This document shows, piece by piece, positions 58,331 to 64,000 of a stretch of DNA of 64,000 nt. This DNA is from Hymenoscyphus infarciens (Eukaryota > Ascomycota > Leotiomycetes > Helotiales > Helotiaceae). Numbering within the stretch: position 1 is the stretch's first letter; every line of letters begins with the position of its first letter. The notes under the pieces were generated by a model. That model was not told the DNA's origin and made no database searches. It worked only from the letters and a program-made list of their open reading frames with translations. A program made the position numbers and the translations under genes. The stretch is from contig LLCB01000109.1 in NCBI GenBank assembly GCA_001414345.1, forward strand, positions 62,001-126,000, in the 5' to 3' direction.

Positions 58331-60877
58331 TTAATGCGTTTCTGTCGTCAAATCGTCATCTAAATTCGCCACGGGCGGAATCTGAAAATGGCTACTCGAA
58401 TTATGAGCACCAACGCCTGTTAAATCCGCAGGGTATATTTTTTCTGATATTTCGGGAATCGCTACTGTTGAACGCGATTCTTCTGTTTCTGGTTTGGTCC
58501 ATTGGTCCACCTTTTCTTGGTCTGAGTGCTGTAATCCTTGATGGGGACCATGGGAACCTATTAGGTTGACTTCGATGGGTTCGCTGGCATGCATGAGAGA
58601 CTTCTCGTCCGTATATTGGGCTCTGTTAATATCCAACATGGAGTTTTCTTGCTGTGTCTCTTGTTGGTTTGAATCGGGGGATATGTGGGGTATCACATCT
58701 GCTGGGCTTATTGCTGGAGGTTTAGTCGCGAAATCCACAAAGTCGAATCCAGCACTGAGGCGTGTCGAGTCCTGGAATTCCTGCCCATCTTGTCCACTGG
58801 TTCCATTGCCATTGGAGCCCATGGCAGACATTATTTCAACCGCTTCACTGGAACCAGAGATATCTCGAGTATTCCGGTGGCCGGATCCGTCGCTGGAGTC
58901 TGGAAGTGGAATATTCTCAGGAGAAAGAACACTGGTATGGGGAACAGGAACACGATCCTGGAGGTACTGAACACTGGCCTCGGAAAATGGCATCGACGTT
59001 CCTGCAGTCTCCGTCCTATGAGGTGCTGGAGGAGACCTTCCCCTCCTTGGGTAGTAATCGGGCTCATCTGAAACGTCCGTTACGGCATAATCATGAACAT
59101 TGATCGACCTATCCAGTCCTGAAGAGCTATATGGGGGGCTATGGATTCCGGATTTGCCTTGGTAGCCTGAAAATTGCTTTTCATCCACATGGGGGGCATT
59201 AATCACAATTGGTACTGCGCGTAGAGGCTCTTCATGGTGGGTATCTTCCATCTCTGGGAACGATTTTAGCAATGCTGAAGCTTGCAAACGGCGCCTGGGA
59301 TCATCGTCAAGACACCTGTGGCAGATATCTAGAAAATAATCAGGAATTTCCGGAGGAAAGCTGGCCAAATCGAAAGGGCGCAGGGTTTCGGGCTCGTCAT
59401 GCTGAGTAGCCAGAGCAAAAAGGACCATTCCGAGTTGAAACAAATCAGACTTGACTCCAATATACATGGAAATCCTCTGGTTGCTGTCAATGAGTGCACG
59501 AACTTCTGGGGGCTCCCATCCGACTGGGCAACCACGTCTGTTGATATCAATGATTTTGGCCTCATCATAATCATCAATGACAATGTTTGAGAGGGTGAAG
59601 TCTCCTTGGACAAAGCCAGCCTCGTGGATTTCCGCAAGGCCTTGCACGATTTGCCTAGCCCAGCGCTCTCTTCTCCTCCAGGGAATGTTCCCTTCTCCAT
59701 CATAGATCACATCAATCAGCGCACCCTGCTCAGCGAAACTGATTAGAAGTCCTTTGACACACTCGCCTTTATTGTCAAGAACAACACCTCCAAATTGAAT
59801 TACACTGCGCGAGTCAGCGAGTTGGTGTAGAGCGTTAATCTCGTATAAAAACTCATCGACGGTATCTGGTCCTGGAATTTCCTTTTTGATAAACACTTGC
59901 CCATCCACCTGGACCTTGTAGACGAAACCTGAAAGATGTGAGTCGAACACGAGCTCATCCTCTCGGATTCTTCGACAATTTAGGTGTGCAATGGCTCGGG
60001 CTGGGGGGTACTGAATGATTTCCGAAACATCCTCCACCACATGTACATGTAGACGCTCGTTTTCTGTCTGCAACTTCAAATTGGTGACCGTTTCGTAAAA
60101 CTGAATGTCTGCAAGCGATTCCCGGATAGCTTCGTAGATACGAGCACTCTTGTCTCTCTGGAATCTGGTGCGGAGCAACTCTTCCTCCAAGGAACCTTCC
60201 GGGGCATTTCTGTAGTCCAACGAGACCGTTACCCGCCGCCAATGGGTTGGGGTTTCTGCAAATGTGACAAAGAACTTTTCTCTCTTCGACTTGTCCCGGA
60301 AATGCATGCTTAGATTCAGAATCCATCTCTTCTCGAGCTCTTCCAATATCATCTCATCGAAAGCCTCGGTTGAGATGGATTGTGTATCAATGGCTGAGGG
60401 CTCTTTCTCGACATCCTTTTCCACATCGACATATCCTTGATTGTCGTCCTCGGGTGCCGTCTCGATTGTAATTTCCCCTTCCTTCAATAGGTCCTCGATG
60501 GTCTCCTTTGGTTCTTGCGTCTCTAATAGCTCGGGAGCACTAAGTCGAGGAGGGGGATTGGCAATGACACTGGTTGAGGTTCGACCGGATATGTTTCGTC
60601 TTCGATCCACAGAGACCGTACGACGTTCATCGGGATTGGGTATGACGGGTTCCAATCTATCCCGCAGCTCTGACTGTTGTCTCTTGAATGTGCCGGAGCG
60701 AGGCAAGCCTGGCACTACCTTTCTCGATAATCGTCGAGCAATGCCAGGTCTTTGTGAATCGTCCGCCGGGGCCGCTGGGGGAGCATTGCTCTGGTCGTCC
60801 TTCCCAAAGAGCCTCTTCCAAGACCACGATGTCTTCTGATCTGTCGATGCCGCCCTGGGTTTGCTCGTCTGTGCCAT
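58331..60877 (-). CDS. Atypical protein kinase-like protein
   Basis: Single exon, 848 aa, from MAQTSKPRAA (first ATG; the upstream extension has only TTG). Residues 1-130 are basic and disordered, with SWSWKRLFGKDDQ near the N-terminus. Residues 130-300 form an uncharacterised region. A kinase-like fold spans about 305-545: VFIKKEIPG (Lys331/332), YEINALHQL (Glu346), VQGDFTLSNIV (catalytic-loop position Asp426, Asn431), IIDINRRG (DFG position Asp444) and DLFQLGMVLFALA. HRD is thus QGD and DFG is DIN, and no Gly-rich loop is clear, although Lys, both Asp and Asn are kept. Activity is uncertain. The C-terminal 300 residues are Ser/Pro-rich and likely disordered. Similar proteins are common in filamentous ascomycetes; no defined pathway. 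Confidence 0.85.
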   Translation of the reverse strand: MAQTSKPRAASTDQKTSWSWKRLFGKDDQSNAPPAAPADDSQRPGIARRLSRKVVPGLPRSGTFKRQQSELRDRLEPVIPNPDERRTVSVDRRRNISGRTSTSVIANPPPRLSAPELLETQEPKETIEDLLKEGEITIETAPEDDNQGYVDVEKDVEKEPSAIDTQSISTEAFDEMILEELEKRWILNLSMHFRDKSKREKFFVTFAETPTHWRRVTVSLDYRNAPEGSLEEELLRTRFQRDKSARIYEAIRESLADIQFYETVTNLKLQTENERLHVHVVEDVSEIIQYPPARAIAHLNCRRIREDELVFDSHLSGFVYKVQVDGQVFIKKEIPGPDTVDEFLYEINALHQLADSRSVIQFGGVVLDNKGECVKGLLISFAEQGALIDVIYDGEGNIPWRRRERWARQIVQGLAEIHEAGFVQGDFTLSNIVIDDYDEAKIIDINRRGCPVGWEPPEVRALIDSNQRISMYIGVKSDLFQLGMVLFALATQHDEPETLRPFDLASFPPEIPDYFLDICHRCLDDDPRRRLQASALLKSFPEMEDTHHEEPLRAVPIVINAPHVDEKQFSGYQGKSGIHSPPYSSSGLDRSINVHDYAVTDVSDEPDYYPRRGRSPPAPHRTETAGTSMPFSEASVQYLQDRVPVPHTSVLSPENIPLPDSSDGSGHRNTRDISGSSEAVEIMSAMGSNGNGTSGQDGQEFQDSTRLSAGFDFVDFATKPPAISPADVIPHISPDSNQQETQQENSMLDINRAQYTDEKSLMHASEPIEVNLIGSHGPHQGLQHSDQEKVDQWTKPETEESRSTVAIPEISEKIYPADLTGVGAHNSSSHFQIPPVANLDDDLTTETH

Positions 60878-63668
60878 GGTGGAGTGGTAAGGATTCTTCC
60901 CCGCGACTGGAGAGAGCAACTATATTAGCAAGGATTCTCTTCGTCCTGGATTAGAGGCATTAAGAGGATCCCACCTACACGGTGGATTGGCCTCGCCACT
61001 GCTTCTTTAAGTTGTTATAGTCCCGCAAAGACGTGGTTGTTAGCAATTAGAACAGATCGTTGGCATGTCTGCTTGTGCATGCAGGAAATTGTGTAGCACG
61101 CAGGTATCCGAGGAGGTTGGTGTATCTGGTGAGTTCGTATTCGAGAGCAACGGCTGGCTCCTGTTCTTGTAAAGACTTTGACGTATCATTGCATTGGTGC
61201 GATGGAAGAGTAGAGGAGTAAAGAGGGAAGAGGGTGAATTGAAGCTGATTTTTTCTCTCTACGGACGAGGCGGTGGGCAGGGGAAGGATTGGTATCCGTC
61301 AGGGTATAGCAGGTCGAGGAGGCTAAGACGCAGGTGGTGCAGGCGGGTTTCGAGGCCCAACGGTAAAGGAACACGACAGCAACAGGCAACAGACTCGGCC
61401 TCCTTTGGGACGACGATGCAAGAGAATGAGGGATGGAAGAGTTGCTAAGATTTGCTTGGGACGGGTGTATTTGGCTGGGTATGAATGGGTATCTACGCCT
61501 CACTTTTTTGCTGCAAACCGCTGCATTGAGTCTGCAGGTCAGAGCCGATGCGAGGTTAGAGTGGGTGACAGCTCTGCGGTTGCATTTGCAGGTGGTTTGG
61601 CCGCCTTGCGCTGGAGGGCGGGAATATCAGGGCTAACGGAGGATGATGCATCGAATTGGGGGTAATGATGGTAATGATGGACCGAGGGAGGGGTTTGGTG
61701 TTGATATAGATATAGGTAAAAATATCCGTTTCCACGATGTACTGTACTTCATTTGGAGGGAGAACAACCAGTCAGTCAGTCCAAGGGCTCGTCACCTGAC
61801 AGACAACCAGCTCCACTGGAGAACTTCATTTACCCGGGGGTTCTCAAAGGCTGGAGATACGAAGTACATATGAACGGGGTGCTACTCGAGTACTTGAGTA
61901 TATATCGGTTGAAGAAAGTAGGTGGGGGGTGGTATGTTTTGTGAATGTTTTGTCAACACCGGAACCGGAGTACGTAGGAGTCAGTCCCCTATATGGATGA
62001 CATGGATAGGTGGGAACAAATGTATTCTCAAGGTAGAAGCCTAATTTATTCTACTTTGATCGAGAGATTAGAGGGCCCAGAAGTAGAAAGGAAAGAGCCA
62101 GAGAGATTCCAATGTTACCTACGTAGCAATACTGTATATTTGTATTCCAGCCATCAAGGAGACCTTCCGACACTCCTTGCAGGTAGGACCTCTAGCTGCC
62201 GATATCGCATCACGTGATATGGATCTCAAACATCGAGTGAACATCTCGGGCTTCCAGTCTTCTCTATTCCACCTTGTTTACCATTTCATATTGAAGTCCA
62301 AACAAATACTTTCCTTGTGATTCCCTTCTCAATCAAGGTTCCTCGTCTCCTCGCCTCCTCGCCTCCTCGTCTCCTCGTCATGTGAACGGGGCATGAAGCG
62401 CCGGTTGGTGTAGGATTCCCTGGTCTGGTAGGTAGGCCCAGAGCGGTGCTGGGTGTGGCTGCTAAACAAGGTGGTGGTGTATGATGCAGGTGCAGAAACA
62501 CGCTTGCTTCTCAGACCCGCGGATCATGGTGGAAAGTCAAAAGAAGAGGCGTTGGTCGGGTGTTGACAAGAAGAAGAAGAAGAAGAAGAAGAAGAAGAAG
62601 AAGAAGAAGAAGAAGAAGAAGAAGAAGAAATAGATTCTCCCTGAAAAAGCCCTTTAATTCGTGAATATCAAATTGCCTCTCTGCCGCTGCCCAGCATCAT
62701 CCGCCCACCAAAAAGCGCGCGCGCTCAGGTCGCAGGGAGAGGGAGAATGGGTGCCCTGGTGCTTTTCGCGGTGTTTGGGAGGGAAGGGGGATTTTCAATC
62801 ATATGGGGCTAAGCGTGCCTGTGCCTGCCTTGTAGCCAATAGTCGTACTCCGTACTGACTGGCTCGCCCGCTGCTGCGTCCCTGCTCTTGCCGGAGTCGA
62901 GAGTGATTGCGCGCACCCAAGCACGGGCGGGAGCTGGTATGTAGCCAGCTCCCACCTCTTTTCCAACCCTCTCCCTCTCCCACTGCCACTGCCACCACTC
63001 CTTTTTACCATACAAAAACTGAGAGCACTCAACCACCACCAAAAAGACCTCCTCTGTCCACCACCCAAAATCTCCAACAGTAAGTACTCTCTCTCCCTAC
63101 CAGATCCTCTCCCCTATTGTCAACACCGCTCTCCTTCGCTTGCTCGCCCTCAGAGACGATTTCACCCAAGTTTCCAAAAACTCTTGGGCGTTCGAATCGC
63201 GCTCAATTGCACGCAATCGCAGCTTCGCAAAGACCTTCCTTCTGGCAATACCTCCCAGATGGTCGTCGCGTCGTCGCGAACCCTTCCCCTTCTTCCTTGT
63301 TGATCTATATTACCTGGGACCTTCATCTGACCTGCCCGCGCAATAGTCCCCTCTCTCCACCAATTTTCTACGACCTCAAAAAGTCAACTTCAGGTTAGTT
63401 GATCTCGTTTGTTCCCCTCTTCCCTCTTCCCTTTTGAGCTTCACGATGCAAAGTCGTCGACTTTGCGACCGCCGACCCGCATCGCCTTTGGCCTCAGCAT
63501 CGCACCACCCAAATACGACACAACACCATCGTACACATTCCATCTCCCACCAACGGTCGCGCCCACCACCACCACATTCCATGTTGATCGTCGCGCCCCT
63601 TTCTGGATCGCGTCACCTTTGCGACCACATCGCTGACATTCAAAAATCAATTAGTCAAATCAATCATC
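60878..63668. other. Long divergent intergenic region before NHP6
   Basis: About 2.8 kb between the kinase-like gene (-) and NHP6 (+). It holds CCTCG-type repeats (62341-62378) and an AAG microsatellite (62568-62629). The 700 bp before NHP6 are strongly CT-rich. A 5' UTR intron from about 63080 (gtaagtact) to 63393 (cttcag) is possible. No coding gene is supported. Confidence 0.5.
62568..62629. repeat. (AAG)n microsatellite, about 20 copies
   Basis: Uninterrupted AAG triplets for about 62 bp in intergenic DNA, about 1 kb upstream of NHP6. Likely variable in length between isolates. Confidence 0.95.
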
Positions 63669-64000
63669 ATGCCTAAGGAAAAGGCCCCCAAGCGTGCAAC
63701 TGCTAAGCGCAGCGAGAAAAAGAAGAAGGGTATGCCGTTCCCTCTCAATGGCCTCGTCGTTGGTCGCAATCATACTGACATCCCTCCCTCCTTAGACCCA
63801 AATGCCCCAAAGCGTGGTCTCTCTGCCTACATGTTCTTCGCCAACGAGCAACGTGAGAATGTCCGTGAGGAGAACCCAGGAATCAGCTTCGGTACGTTAT
63901 GCCACCACGCCCGTTGATACCGCGGTCTGCTAACACACTGGCTCCCACAGGTCAAGTCGGAAAGCAACTTGGTGAGCGCTGGAAGGCACTCAGCGAGAAG
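63669..64000 (+). CDS. NHP6: NHP6-type HMG-box chromatin protein, 3' end outside window
   Basis: Small non-sequence-specific DNA-bending protein of chromatin that assists nucleosome remodelling factors such as FACT. Exons 63669-63729, 63796-63891 and 63951 onward; the last runs off the right edge. A Lys-rich N-terminus ([20 protein letters not shown]) precedes the HMG box: [40 protein letters not shown], then ERWKALSEK. Introns interrupt the box at conserved positions with gtatg/gtacg donors. Identity is clear; about 70-80% of a normal 95-105 residue protein is visible. Confidence 0.95.

Noticed and set aside
57790..58569. 259-codon open frame on the + strand
   Set aside because: It begins at GTG rather than ATG, is low-complexity (HPYSIPIPSLFHLHP from an 11-bp repeat), and its right end is antisense to the conserved kinase-like gene.

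Overview
This window is nuclear DNA of a filamentous ascomycete (Pezizomycotina). The evidence is the gene set (GRR1, MUP1-type permease, eEF2, CSF1, NOG1, URA5, NHP6), short introns of about 45-60 nt with GTRNGT...YAG borders, pyrimidine-rich leaders, and an AT-rich island that looks like RIP-mutated DNA. A Leotiomycete is a reasonable guess from protein resemblance, but this is inference. No bacterial, viral or phage genes were seen, and no rRNA or tRNA gene was found by eye.

Layout: 2-1862 (+) 3' part of the F-box/LRR gene GRR1; 4058-5874 (-) methionine permease; 5875-10109 gene-free stretch with microsatellites; 10110-11375 (+) secreted, probably GPI-anchored DUF7729 protein; 14441-15726 (-) acid ceramidase/NAAA-like amidase; 15727-20312 gene-poor and partly AT-rich with one possible gene relic; 20313-21026 (-) unknown basic protein with a Gly/Ala hydrophobic segment; 21996-22685 (+) AIM41 (GatB/YqeY domain); 23600-26421 (-) eEF2; 27638-37542 (-) the very large CSF1 bridge-like lipid-transfer protein; 38043-40356 (+) TMEM184/Ost-alpha family membrane protein, divergent from CSF1; 42379-43647 (-) SAM-dependent methyltransferase; 43648-52063 gene-poor, with an AT-rich repeat island next to an orphan exon of an UNC93/DUF895-type transporter, and a cluster of palindromic repeats; 52064-54382 (-) NOG1; 55147-55857 (+) URA5; 56009-57057 (-) AANAT-type acetyltransferase; 58331-60877 (-) atypical protein kinase-like protein; 63669-64000 (+) NHP6 HMG-box protein, cut by the right edge.

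Most genes are conserved housekeeping functions: translation elongation, 60S ribosome biogenesis, pyrimidine synthesis, chromatin, ubiquitin ligase specificity and lipid transfer. They look independently regulated, with no metabolic or defence cluster. Exon structures given here were rebuilt by hand from splice signals, reading phase and family conservation. I did not find a convincing new multi-gene system. The most unusual items are the palindromic repeat cluster at 51362-51608, the island with nested inverted repeats beside a transporter relic (46920-48398), a GC-AG intron in NOG1, and a kinase-like protein with rewritten HRD and DFG motifs.
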